From Erwinia sp. SLM-02 (GTDB lineage Bacteria > Pseudomonadota > Gammaproteobacteria > Enterobacterales > Enterobacteriaceae), in contig NZ_JAQISN010000005.1 in assembly GCF_037450285.1 (NCBI RefSeq), forward strand, positions 124,001 through 188,000: a stretch of DNA of 64,000 nt, read 5' to 3'. Numbering within the stretch: the first letter of the stretch is position 1; each line of letters begins with the position of its first letter. Positions 9,028 through 17,127 of this stretch are shown piece after piece. A program made the position numbers and the translations under genes. The notes beneath the pieces are model-generated. The model had not been told where the DNA came from and searched no databases. It saw nothing but the letters and a program-made list of their open reading frames with translations.

Positions 9028-9696
9028 TTACTCCTTCTCTGTGCCGGTTACGCTGGTTTTCATCAGGCTGGCGGCGGCGTGCGGTGCGGTCAGCACCGGA
9101 ATGGTTACCTGCTCGCGAACGGCGGCGGCGGCGCGTGAAGTGGAAAAGTGCGCCAGCATAATCACATCACAGTGTGCCAGCTCACCTGCCCGCTCAGCGA
9201 CCAGCCGGTTGTGGCTCTGCGCGTCGCCTTTTTTCAGCAGGTCAATGGCCTCCGGCACCAGCACGGTGGTCAGCCGCGCGCTCGATCCGGTGCGCGCCAC
9301 GTACTCGTCAAATTCAGCGGTCATGGTTTCCACCGCCGGGCCAAAGGTGGCCAGCATGCCGATATGGCTGCCCCGGGCGATGGCCTGGCGGAACATCGCC
9401 TCGTTCGGGCGCAGCACCGGGATACTCAGCGCTGCCGCCAGCCGGTCGATCGCCGGGCCAAACGCCGAGCAGGTGACCAGAATGCCGTCGGCCTGCATAT
9501 CCGCCGCGTATTCGCCGAGGCGAACAAAGCGGGCGATCATCGCTTCGGTGAGTTCCGGGCTGCGGGCTCGGTCAACGGACAGGCCATCGTCCAGCAGGTT
9601 AATGGTTTCCGCCTGCGGCCAGATTTCGGCGAAAGCGGTGTGGATCGGCTCCATGGCCACCGGGGTGGCATGCAGTAAAACAATTCGCGATGTCAT
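9028..9696 (-). CDS. Asp/Glu/hydantoin racemase-family protein
   Basis: A 222-residue protein with the two-domain racemase fold: a Cys in the N-terminal half (GILVTCSAFGPAID, about residue 78) is in the position of a catalytic acid/base, while the second-half position reads VIMLAHFSTSRAAA with no Cys. It is co-transcribed with otnK (3-bp gap), with promoter and operators at 9697-9922. Members act as amino-acid or hydantoin racemases or maleate isomerases. Its place in a sugar-acid operon hints at isomerisation or epimerisation of a C4 acid intermediate, which is inference. Confidence 0.75.
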   Translation of the reverse strand: MTSRIVLLHATPVAMEPIHTAFAEIWPQAETINLLDDGLSVDRARSPELTEAMIARFVRLGEYAADMQADGILVTCSAFGPAIDRLAAALSIPVLRPNEAMFRQAIARGSHIGMLATFGPAVETMTAEFDEYVARTGSSARLTTVLVPEAIDLLKKGDAQSHNRLVAERAGELAHCDVIMLAHFSTSRAAAAVREQVTIPVLTAPHAAASLMKTSVTGTEKE

Positions 9697-9727
9697 TTCA
9701 ACTCCAGTCTGTCGGGCACAGGCTTAA

Positions 9728-9741
9728 TGTAAGGGCTTACA
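9728..9741. promoter_or_regulatory. LacI-type operator O1
   Basis: The 14-bp TGTAAGGGCTTACA is an inverted repeat broken only at its centre. It fits the consensus TGTAAGCGCTTACA shared with the sites at 9830, 12980 and 13012, and lies just upstream of the racemase-otnK operon. LacI-family repressors usually bind palindromes with a central CG. Confidence 0.7.
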
Positions 9742-9829
9742 ATTGTTTCTGTAAAGTGATGCCGGTCACATAAAAACAGGTTGGCATCGCTCGTACGGTG
9801 TTGAAATTTTATGTGTAAGACAGCAAAAT

Positions 9830-9843
9830 TGAAAGCGCTTACA
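9830..9843. promoter_or_regulatory. LacI-type operator O2
   Basis: TGAAAGCGCTTACA, with the typical AGCGCT core, lies 80 bp before the FMN oxidoreductase start in the divergent region. Its centre is about 102 bp from O1, so looping between them is possible. Confidence 0.75.
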
Positions 9844-9922
9844 AAAATTAATGCCCGATGCAACAGGTTGCTCTGCCACCTGGCCCGGCAACCACGCTAA
9901 AAATGGACAGTGAGAACGCCCT

Positions 9923-11158
9923 ATGACAACGCCTGCAAATTCCTCATCTCTCCCGACCACTGCGGCTCCGCTCAGTGCGGCGGTCAGCCCGTCCGTGGCA
10001 AAAAAACTGCCGCGCCAGTTTCGCGATCTGCTGGCGCTGGATGACTTTGAACGCCACGCCCGCCGCCGTCTGCCAAACATGATTTATCAGTACGTGGCGG
10101 GCGGCGTGGAAACCGGTCAGGGTATTGCCGGAAATTTTGATGCCTATCAGCGCTATAAATTTATTCCCCGCATGTTCCGCGACGTTTCCGGCCGCGATCA
10201 GTCGGTGAATCTGTTTGGCCACCGCTATCAGCATCCGTTCGGCGTGGCCCCGCTGGGCGGCGCGTCCTTCGTGGCCTATCAGGCCGATATCGCCCTGGCC
10301 CGCGCCGCACGCAGCATGAACGTGCCGATGATCCTCAGCGCCTCTTCACTGGTAAAGCTGGAAGACGTTCACGCCGCTAACCCGGACGCGTGGTTCCAGG
10401 CCTATCTGGCCGGTGACCAGCCGCGCATTGACCGGCTGGTGGACCGCGTGGAGGCCGCCGGGTATCAGACGCTGGTGGTGACCGGCGATACGCCGATGCT
10501 CGGCAACCGTGAGCACAACACCCGCAGCGGCTTCAGTATGCCGATCAAAATCACCCCGAAGGTGGCGTTTGAAAGCGCGATGAACCCGCGCTGGCTGCTG
10601 GGCACCGTGGCACAGACCTTCCTGCGCCACGGCGCGCCGCATTTTGAAAATACCGATGCCGAACGCGGCCCGCCGATGATGTCCAGCAAGGTGCGCAACA
10701 CCAACGCCCGCGACAAACTGTGCTGGAAAAACGTCGAAGCCATTCGCAAAAAATGGCGCGGTAACCTGGTGATTAAGGGGCTGATGTCGCCGCAGGATGC
10801 CTTTATCGCCCGCGATCTCGGGGCCGATGCGGTGATCCTGTCTAACCACGGTGGGCGTCAGCTGGACCACACCATTCCGCCGCTGTATACGCTGGCGGAG
10901 ATTGCGGCGGCGAAAGGCGACATGAAGGTGATTATCGACAGCGGTATCCGGCGCGGCACCGACGTGATGAAAGCGATGGCGCTGGGGGCCGACTTTGTGT
11001 TCCTCGGTCGCCCGTTCCTCTACGCTACGGTGGTTGCCGGCCAGGCGGGCGTCGAGCACGCGATGGGCATCCTGCGTGATGAAATCGACCGCGATCTGGC
11101 ACTGCTGGGCGTTCGTACTCCGGGCGAGCTGGACGACACCTACCTGCGCAAACTGTGA
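9923..11158 (+). CDS. FMN-dependent alpha-hydroxy-acid oxidoreductase
   Basis: A 411-residue member of the lactate/glycolate/mandelate oxidase family (TIM barrel, FMN). The C-terminal motif ILSNHGGRQLDHT holds the catalytic His and substrate-carboxylate Arg, followed by the phosphate-binding segment IDSGIRRGTDVMKA and FLGRPFLYA. It oxidises the C2 hydroxyl of a 2-hydroxy acid to a 2-oxo acid. The divergent promoter carries LacI-type operators shared with otnK, so a C4 sugar acid is a likely substrate. An N-terminal extension of about 30 residues rich in Ser, Ala and Pro precedes the conserved domain. L-lactate dehydrogenase is the generic alternative. Confidence 0.88.
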   Translation: MTTPANSSSLPTTAAPLSAAVSPSVAKKLPRQFRDLLALDDFERHARRRLPNMIYQYVAGGVETGQGIAGNFDAYQRYKFIPRMFRDVSGRDQSVNLFGHRYQHPFGVAPLGGASFVAYQADIALARAARSMNVPMILSASSLVKLEDVHAANPDAWFQAYLAGDQPRIDRLVDRVEAAGYQTLVVTGDTPMLGNREHNTRSGFSMPIKITPKVAFESAMNPRWLLGTVAQTFLRHGAPHFENTDAERGPPMMSSKVRNTNARDKLCWKNVEAIRKKWRGNLVIKGLMSPQDAFIARDLGADAVILSNHGGRQLDHTIPPLYTLAEIAAAKGDMKVIIDSGIRRGTDVMKAMALGADFVFLGRPFLYATVVAGQAGVEHAMGILRDEIDRDLALLGVRTPGELDDTYLRKL

Positions 11159-11175
11159 TAACCAGGATTCAGACC

Positions 11176-11877
11176 ATGACCGAAAAAACAACGCTGCGCG
11201 TGTTCAGCGTGCTGGCGATCCGCGCCGCCGTTGACCGGCTGCTGCCGCTTTGGCAGCAGCGCTATCCGCATATTGCGCTGGATATTACCTGGGGGCCGAC
11301 GGTGGTGATTGAGAAAAACATTGCCGCCGGGCAGCGCGCCGATGCGGTGATTGTCACCGTCGAGGCAATGGACAGACTGATTACCGAACGCTATGTGCCT
11401 GCGGAAAGCCGTATCGAACTGGTGGATTCGCAAATTGGCCTCGCTGCCCTGCCCGGCGCGCCAAAGCCGGATATCAGTAGCGTGGCGGCGCTGAAAGCGG
11501 CGCTGCTGAATGCGCGCTCCGTCGGCTACTCGCTGGCCGGGGCCAGCGGCATCTACTTCCGGCAGCTGCTGGAGAATTTGGGCATTGCCGACGAGGTTAA
11601 CCGGCGCGCCACCACCATCCCCGAGGGCTTTACCGCCAGTCTGCTGGTGGAGGGCAAGGCGGATATCGCCGTGCAGCAGATCAGCGAACTGCTGACCGTA
11701 GAGGGGATCGCGATTATCGGCCCGCTGCCGCCCGGAGCAGAGAAGACGCTTTCTTTCTCCGCCGGGATTTTCAGTGAGGCAGAGCGCCGTGAAGACGCCG
11801 CGCGGCTGCTGGCCTTTCTGCGCTCCGCCGAGGCCCGCCGTATCTTCGAGGCCTCGGGGTTAAGCTGGCGGGAGTAG
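11176..11877 (+). CDS. ModA-like substrate-binding domain protein without signal peptide
   Basis: A 233-residue protein from the Met of MTEKTTLRVF, chosen because AGGA lies 8 bp upstream; a GTG at 11155 overlaps the previous stop and would add 7 residues. The sequence follows the type II periplasmic-binding fold of molybdate-binding proteins (LRVFSVLAIRAAVDRLLPLW, then AGQRADAVIV and GASGIYFRQLLENLG). There is no hydrophobic signal peptide, so it should be cytoplasmic. It is 17 bp behind the FMN oxidoreductase gene, in the tetronate regulon. Its role is unknown; a cytoplasmic ligand sensor or an enzyme evolved from this fold is possible. Confidence 0.75.
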   Translation: MTEKTTLRVFSVLAIRAAVDRLLPLWQQRYPHIALDITWGPTVVIEKNIAAGQRADAVIVTVEAMDRLITERYVPAESRIELVDSQIGLAALPGAPKPDISSVAALKAALLNARSVGYSLAGASGIYFRQLLENLGIADEVNRRATTIPEGFTASLLVEGKADIAVQQISELLTVEGIAIIGPLPPGAEKTLSFSAGIFSEAERREDAARLLAFLRSAEARRIFEASGLSWRE

Positions 11878-11878
11878 C

Positions 11879-12913
11879 TTAGCGCGGCCGGCGCGGGGCC
11901 GAGCCGGTGCTGCTGCGCACGATCAGTTCCGGCTTCAGCAGCGTCTGGCGCGGGGCCTCTTCGCCGTTCAGCGCGGCCAGCAGATAATCGGCCGCATGCT
12001 CACCGATGCGGTCCAGCTCCACGCGCATGGTGGTCAGCGGGTGCTCCAGATGCTCTGAATACTCGTAGTCGTTAAATCCGGTGATCGAAATATCGTTCGG
12101 AATGCGCAGATAGCGCTCCGCCGCCCCGCGCATCGCGCCGAAAGCCAGCAGGTCATTCCCGCAGATCACCGCCGTCGGCGGCGTCGGGCCGTCCAGCAGG
12201 CGGAACATCGCCTGCCGCGCATCGTTCATGGTGAACGCGCTGTTCACCAGATTCTCCTCCGCCAGCTCCAGCCCGGCTTTTGCCAGCGCCTGACGCGTGC
12301 CGCTGATACGATCGGAAACGCGGTCGTTCGACGGTGGCGTACCGACAATCACCGCAAAACGCTGATGCCCCAGCCCCAGCAGGTGCGCAGTCAGCTCCCC
12401 CGCCGCCTGTTCGTTATCGTAACCGACGCTGGGGTAACGCTGGTCCACCGAGAAGGTCTGGATACAGGGGATATTCTGCTGCTCAATGCGCTCCCACAGG
12501 CGGGGATGATGTGAGTTACCCACCAGCATCAGCGCGTCAATGCCGTACTCCACCAGCTTATTGACCTCTTTCAGCTCGGTATCCGGGTCGAAATCAGAGT
12601 TGGCCAGCAGCAGCGTGTAGCCCGACTGGTGAATTTTCTGCTGGAAGGTGGCCAGCGGCCGCGAGAAGGTTTCCGTTGCCAGGGTGGGCACCACGGCACC
12701 GATGGTCATGCTGCGGCGCGAGGCCAGGGTGCGCGCCGCCCGATTGATCACATATCCCAGCTCCTCGCAGGCGCGCTCTACCGCCTCGCGCCGCGCCGCT
12801 TTGACCGTGGTGCTGCCGTTCAGCACGCGGGAGACGGTTGCGGTCGATACGCCGGATCGCTTTGCGACATCTTCCAGCGACACGCGGCCAGGCAGAAGGG
12901 ACTTATCGGACAT
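11879..12913 (-). CDS. LacI-family transcriptional repressor of the tetronate regulon
   Basis: A 344-residue regulator starting at MSDKSLLPG; an upstream GTG/ATG extension to 12952 lacks homology. The helix-turn-helix VSLEDVAKRSGVSTATVSRVLNGS is at residues 10-35, followed by the hinge and effector-binding domain (MTIGAVVPTLATETFS). It stops 1 bp past the end of the ModA-like gene, on the opposite strand. Its own promoter region (12914-13149) carries two operator-like palindromes, so it probably autoregulates and controls the MFS-otnC operon, and through the 9728/9830 sites the otnK and FMN oxidoreductase operons. Confidence 0.92.
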   Translation of the reverse strand: MSDKSLLPGRVSLEDVAKRSGVSTATVSRVLNGSTTVKAARREAVERACEELGYVINRAARTLASRRSMTIGAVVPTLATETFSRPLATFQQKIHQSGYTLLLANSDFDPDTELKEVNKLVEYGIDALMLVGNSHHPRLWERIEQQNIPCIQTFSVDQRYPSVGYDNEQAAGELTAHLLGLGHQRFAVIVGTPPSNDRVSDRISGTRQALAKAGLELAEENLVNSAFTMNDARQAMFRLLDGPTPPTAVICGNDLLAFGAMRGAAERYLRIPNDISITGFNDYEYSEHLEHPLTTMRVELDRIGEHAADYLLAALNGEEAPRQTLLKPELIVRSSTGSAPRRPR

Positions 12914-12979
12914 GTTGGAACTCCAGACTGAAATTAGTGACCTCGTCCACAAAATTTGCAGACAACTGACGATTCATTT

Positions 12980-12993
12980 TGAAAGCGCTTACT
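12980..12993. promoter_or_regulatory. LacI-type operator O3
   Basis: TGAAAGCGCTTACT differs from O2 only in its last base and sits 67 bp upstream of the lacI-type gene start, in the region divergent to the MFS gene. Confidence 0.75.
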
Positions 12994-13011
12994 TTTGGCT
13001 TGACTGTATTT

Positions 13012-13025
13012 TGTAATCGCTTACT
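13012..13025. promoter_or_regulatory. LacI-type operator O4
   Basis: TGTAATCGCTTACT is a slightly weaker match to the same palindrome, with its centre 32 bp (about three helical turns) from O3. The pair suggests cooperative binding on one DNA face. Confidence 0.68.
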
Positions 13026-13149
13026 TTTAACGACATGTTATCAGATGCCGGGATTTTATCACCAGACGATAACAATTAATCTGTAAAAAACGACTTACCC
13101 GCGTGCGCACGCCAGGTTAAATAACATCAAGATAATAAAGGAATTCACC

Positions 13150-14457
13150 ATGCGTAGATACCCAAAAATCCGTTGGCTGATGATAACATTTTGCTTTTTT
13201 GCTATCGCCATCAACTACATAGACCGCATTAACCTGGCCATCGCCGCACCGCACATCAAAGCCGATCTCGGGCTGGATGATACCAGTATGGGCCTGATCC
13301 TCGGTGCCTTCTTCTGGACCTATGCCCTGATGCAGATCCCGGCCGGGCGTCTGATTGACCGGCTGGGTGCCCGTGCCGGGCTGGCTATCGCCGTGGGCTG
13401 GTGGTCGATGTTTACCGTGATTACCGCCTTCGGCCGCGGCTTTGGCTCGCTGTTTGGCGCACGTCTGCTGCTGGGCGTCGGTGAGTCCGGCGGCTACCCG
13501 GGCTGCGCAAAAGTGGTCTACTCGTGGTTTGCCAAAAAAGAACGCGCCACCGCCAGCGGCATCTTTGACGCAGGCCCGCGTGCCGGTAGCGCCATCGCCC
13601 TGCCGCTGGTGGCCTGGCTTATCAGCACCTGGAACTGGGAAACGTCGTTTATCGTCACCGGCGCGATTGGTCTGATCTGGATGGTTGTCTGGCTGGCCTT
13701 CTACCGCGAGCCGGAGGATATGAAGGGACTGAACGAGCAGGAGCGCCAGAATCTGCTGGAAGACCGCAGCGTACACGTGGTGGATAAAAGCGAGAAAGTC
13801 AGCATTAAAGCGCTGTTCCGCTACCGCACCGTCTGGGGCATGATGATTGGCTTCTTCTGCATGAACTTTGCCACCTATTTCTTCGTGACCTGGTTCCCGA
13901 CCTACCTGACCATCGCGCACGGCTTCTCGCTGAAGGAGCTGGGTACCCTGGGGGCGATTCCGGCGCTGATGGGTATCCCCGGCAGTCTGCTCGGCGGCAT
14001 CTGTTCCGACTGGCTGTACCGCAAGGGCTTCTCGCTGACCACCGCACGTAAAACCTGCCTGATCGCCGGGATGCTGCTCTCCTCGGTCATCGCCTTCGCC
14101 GCCTTCACCGACAGCATTACGGTGATCCTGGTGCTGTTCTCGCTGACCTATGCCGGTCTGGCCTTTACCGCTGCCAATATCTGGACGTTACCGGCCGATG
14201 TCGCCCCCTCTTCCGGCTACGTGGGCACGCTGGGCGGCATCCAGAACTTCGCCGGAAATCTGGCGGGGATTGTCACCGCATCGTTTACCGGCCTGATGCT
14301 GACGCTGAGCCACGGCTCCTTTGTGATCCCGCTGCTGGTTGCCGGTGGTATCTGCCTGTTCGGCGCATTCAACTTCCTGTTCATCATGGGGAAAGTGGAA
14401 CCGCTGGTTCTGAAAACCGACGCCCAGCTGGGTAAACCGCTGACGACCGACCGTTAA
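13150..14457 (+). CDS. MFS transporter, anion:cation symporter (ACS) family
   Basis: A 435-residue protein with 12 predicted membrane helices. The N-terminal pattern INYIDRINLAIAAPHIKADLGL and the GRLIDRLGAR loop are typical of the ACS family (glucarate, galactonate and phthalate permeases), which import organic acids with protons. It is the first gene of the plus-strand operon with otnC (21-bp gap), under O3/O4. Import of a tetronate such as threonate or erythronate fits the context. Confidence 0.88.
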   Translation: MRRYPKIRWLMITFCFFAIAINYIDRINLAIAAPHIKADLGLDDTSMGLILGAFFWTYALMQIPAGRLIDRLGARAGLAIAVGWWSMFTVITAFGRGFGSLFGARLLLGVGESGGYPGCAKVVYSWFAKKERATASGIFDAGPRAGSAIALPLVAWLISTWNWETSFIVTGAIGLIWMVVWLAFYREPEDMKGLNEQERQNLLEDRSVHVVDKSEKVSIKALFRYRTVWGMMIGFFCMNFATYFFVTWFPTYLTIAHGFSLKELGTLGAIPALMGIPGSLLGGICSDWLYRKGFSLTTARKTCLIAGMLLSSVIAFAAFTDSITVILVLFSLTYAGLAFTAANIWTLPADVAPSSGYVGTLGGIQNFAGNLAGIVTASFTGLMLTLSHGSFVIPLLVAGGICLFGAFNFLFIMGKVEPLVLKTDAQLGKPLTTDR

Positions 14458-14478
14458 TCAATTTTTCAGGGAATAACC

Positions 14479-15117
14479 ATGAGCAATGAAAACCAACTTC
14501 GTGAAGAAATCTGCTGGGCCGGTGCCAACCTGTTTCAGCGCGGCTACACCGTCGGTACCGCCGGCAATATCAGCGCCCGCCTGGACGACGGCTGGCTGAT
14601 TACGCCCACGGATGCCTGCCTCGGTCGCCTTGACCCGGCGAAAATTGCCAAGGTCAGCACCAGCGGTGAATGGGTTTCCGGGGATAAACCGTCAAAAACC
14701 CTGCAGCTGCACCGCCAGGTTTATGACCGCAACGGCGAAGCCGGCGCGGTAGTGCATACCCACTCCACCCATCTGGTGGGGCTGACCCTGGCGGGCGTCT
14801 GGCAGCAGGACAGCATTCTGCCGCCGATCACCCCCTATCAGGTGATGAAAGTGGGCCGTATCCCGCTCATTCGCTACCAGCGCCCCGGTGCCTCGGACGT
14901 GGCCGAACAGGTGGCCCGCCTGGCGCTGGAGGTGCGCGGCGTGATGCTGGAGCGCCTCGGACCGGTTATCTGGGGTAAAAGCGTGGCCACCGCCACCGCC
15001 GCGCTGGAAGAGCTGGAAGAGACCGCCCGCCTGTGGCTGCTGTCCGCTGACAAGCCAGAGCCATTGAGCCAGGCGGCGGTCGCGGAGCTGTGCGAGGTGT
15101 TCAGCACCCGCTGGTAA
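14479..15117 (+). CDS. otnC: Class II aldolase-family, probable 3-oxo-tetronate 4-phosphate decarboxylase
   Basis: A 212-residue class II aldolase/adducin protein. The substrate loop GTAGNISAR is near residue 30 and the metal-binding pair HTHSTH near residue 94; a further His expected near the C-terminal third is not obvious (the region reads GPVIWGKSV where many relatives have HG). OtnC decarboxylates 3-oxo-tetronate 4-phosphate to dihydroxyacetone phosphate and CO2, feeding glycolysis, which fits otnK in the same regulon. A fuculose- or ribulose-phosphate aldolase is the fallback call. Confidence 0.82.
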   Translation: MSNENQLREEICWAGANLFQRGYTVGTAGNISARLDDGWLITPTDACLGRLDPAKIAKVSTSGEWVSGDKPSKTLQLHRQVYDRNGEAGAVVHTHSTHLVGLTLAGVWQQDSILPPITPYQVMKVGRIPLIRYQRPGASDVAEQVARLALEVRGVMLERLGPVIWGKSVATATAALEELEETARLWLLSADKPEPLSQAAVAELCEVFSTRW

Positions 15118-15157
15118 CTCCTGAGCTGTACCCTACAAATACTGGCAAGGAACCCCG

Positions 15158-16303
15158 ATGAACAAACCTTTGTATGCAGCCATGCTGTTGGCCTTCTCCT
15201 GCGCCGCAGCCAGCGCTCAGGCGCAGAGCCTGGTCTATGTGTCCAACGCCGGGAGCGGCACGGTCACCGGCTATACGCTGGATAAAAACAAACCGGCGCT
15301 CGAACCAACAGGCACCTTCCCCGCGGGGGAGAAAGCGATGTCGTCCGTCGTCTCGCCGGATAAGAAAATGCTGTACGTCTCGGTGCGCAGCAAACCCTAT
15401 CGCGTGGTGGCTTACAGCATCCAGCCCGACGGCACGCTGCAAAAAGCCAGCGAAACGCCGCTGCCGGAAAGCATGGCTTATCTGTCTACCGACAGGCAGG
15501 GGCACTACCTGCTCAGCGCCTCATTCGGCGGCGATCTGTTCAGCATCAACACCATCGACAGCGCGGGCAGCGTGGTGGAGAAGCCGGTGCAGATAGTGCA
15601 CACCGGCAAGCGCGCCCATGCGGTGCAGGTGGATGCGGAAAACCGCCATCTCTACGTCACCCAGCTCGGCACCGATCAGCTGTTGCAGTACCGTTTTGAC
15701 GGCGCAACCGGGAAGGTCACGCCGCTCGATCCGCCGTTTATTAATATTCAGCACGAGGCGGCCACCGGACCGCGTCACTTTGTCATCGCGCCCCGGCGCG
15801 ACAGGCAGGGCCAGCGCAATATGTACATCCTGAACGAGATGGCGGGCAATATCACCCGCGTCACCCTGGACGACGCGGGCCGCGCCACGGCCCACGAGGA
15901 TGTGTCGTCCATCTCACCGGATGAGGATATGCAGCGCGGCGAAGCCCGGCCGCTGACCGGCGATGACGATCTGCCGCCGTCGCACAAGCCGCGCATCTGG
16001 CAGGCCGATATCCATCTGACCCCGGATGGACGCTTCCTTTATTCGACCGAGCGCACCAGCAGTACCCTGACCTCGTTCTCGGTCGATGCCATTGATGGCC
16101 ATCTCACCCGGCTGCAAAGCATCAAAACCGAAGCCCAGCCGCGCGGCTTTGCCATTGATAACAGCGGCCGTTTCCTGATTGAGTCCGGGCAGAAATCGGA
16201 GCAGCTGTCGCTGTATGCCATCACCCCGTCCACCGGCGCGCTGACGCTGCTTGGCCGCTACCCGACCGGCAAAGGCGCTAACTGGGTTACCCTGGTTGAG
16301 TGA
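15158..16303 (+). CDS. Exported beta-propeller lactonase (6-phosphogluconolactonase-like)
   Basis: A 381-residue protein with a clear signal peptide (MNKPLYAAMLLAFSCAAASAQA) and a seven-blade propeller pattern (LVYVSNAGSGTVTGYTLD, then DGRFLYSTERTSSTLTSFSVD and SGRFLIESGQKSEQLSLY). The lactonase family includes cytoplasmic Pgl and exported relatives. A periplasmic form would open sugar lactones before uptake. It follows otnC by 40 bp, so probably belongs to the tetronate operon; a threonolactone or similar substrate is inference. Confidence 0.82.
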   Translation: MNKPLYAAMLLAFSCAAASAQAQSLVYVSNAGSGTVTGYTLDKNKPALEPTGTFPAGEKAMSSVVSPDKKMLYVSVRSKPYRVVAYSIQPDGTLQKASETPLPESMAYLSTDRQGHYLLSASFGGDLFSINTIDSAGSVVEKPVQIVHTGKRAHAVQVDAENRHLYVTQLGTDQLLQYRFDGATGKVTPLDPPFINIQHEAATGPRHFVIAPRRDRQGQRNMYILNEMAGNITRVTLDDAGRATAHEDVSSISPDEDMQRGEARPLTGDDDLPPSHKPRIWQADIHLTPDGRFLYSTERTSSTLTSFSVDAIDGHLTRLQSIKTEAQPRGFAIDNSGRFLIESGQKSEQLSLYAITPSTGALTLLGRYPTGKGANWVTLVE

Positions 16304-16337
16304 TGCCATCGGGTCTTATTACCCCCTGTAAGGAGTT

Positions 16338-17051
16338 ATGATGACGTTTAAAATGAAAACCCTGATTGAGGCGCTGTTTGTCGGCGGTCTGGTTCTGAGT
16401 GCCATTCCGGCCGCCTCCGCGGCGGAAAAAGCCATCGCCACCGATCTGGAACCGCTGCATCACGTGATTATGGAAAACCAGTACGTCACCGTGATGCGGG
16501 TGATGATCCGCCCGGGCCAGTCCACCGAGTTTCACGAACAGCATCTGGACTACGTGAACACCCACGTCAGCGGCAGCATGGTGAATATCTCGTACCCGGA
16601 TCATCCGGCCAAAGATCACTGGATGAAGACCGGCGACGTGAAGTTCGGTCCGCATCAGGGCAAGTCGGATGAGGATAAGGTCAGCAATACCGACAACACC
16701 CTCAATCATCAGGTGTCATTTGAGATTAAACAGAACGGCCCGCAGAACTTTGGCGGGGCTACGCGTCCGGCCAGTCCGCTGTTCCATCCGGTACTGGATG
16801 AAAAAACGGTGAAGGGCTGGAAGGTCCGGCTGCAGCCGGGGGAAGTGGCACCGGCGTACGAACAGCACGGGCCGGGCGTGAGAGTGTTCTTTACCGAAGG
16901 GCGGTTACTGCTGGCGGAGCCGGGTAAACCGAATCGCGTGAAGGAGATCTGGGTACACCGCGGTGATGCGTTCCTCACCGGGGCGGGCCAGGTGGAACTC
17001 ACCAACGGCGGTGAAACGCCGCTGGAGTTTAACGACTACGAACTGCTGTAA
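16338..17051 (+). CDS. Exported cupin-type protein
   Basis: A 237-residue protein; two adjacent ATGs (16338, 16341) are possible, with AGGAG at 16331-16335 favouring the second by spacing. A signal peptide ends near ASAAEK. The segment VMRVMIRPGQSTEFHEQHLDYV and, in the second half, VRLQPGEVAPAYEQHGPGVRVFFTEG look like two cupin-like beta-barrels, with possible metal His at FHEQH and EQHG. Function is not known. Position after the exported lactonase suggests a periplasmic step on the same compound. Confidence 0.7.
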   Translation: MMTFKMKTLIEALFVGGLVLSAIPAASAAEKAIATDLEPLHHVIMENQYVTVMRVMIRPGQSTEFHEQHLDYVNTHVSGSMVNISYPDHPAKDHWMKTGDVKFGPHQGKSDEDKVSNTDNTLNHQVSFEIKQNGPQNFGGATRPASPLFHPVLDEKTVKGWKVRLQPGEVAPAYEQHGPGVRVFFTEGRLLLAEPGKPNRVKEIWVHRGDAFLTGAGQVELTNGGETPLEFNDYELL

Positions 17052-17062
17052 AATCTGCGAAC

Positions 17063-17099
17063 GGCGTAACCGTCATACGCTTGCTGCGACGGTTACGCC
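17063..17099. terminator. Stem-loop between convergent operons
   Basis: A perfect 12-bp stem (GGCGTAACCGTC and its complement) with a 13-base loop sits between the cupin gene and the convergent ABC ATPase gene. No long T-run follows on either strand, but position and strength suit a bidirectional terminator. Confidence 0.7.
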
Positions 17100-17127
17100 C
17101 CTCCCCTGCCCTGACGGGCAGAAAAAA

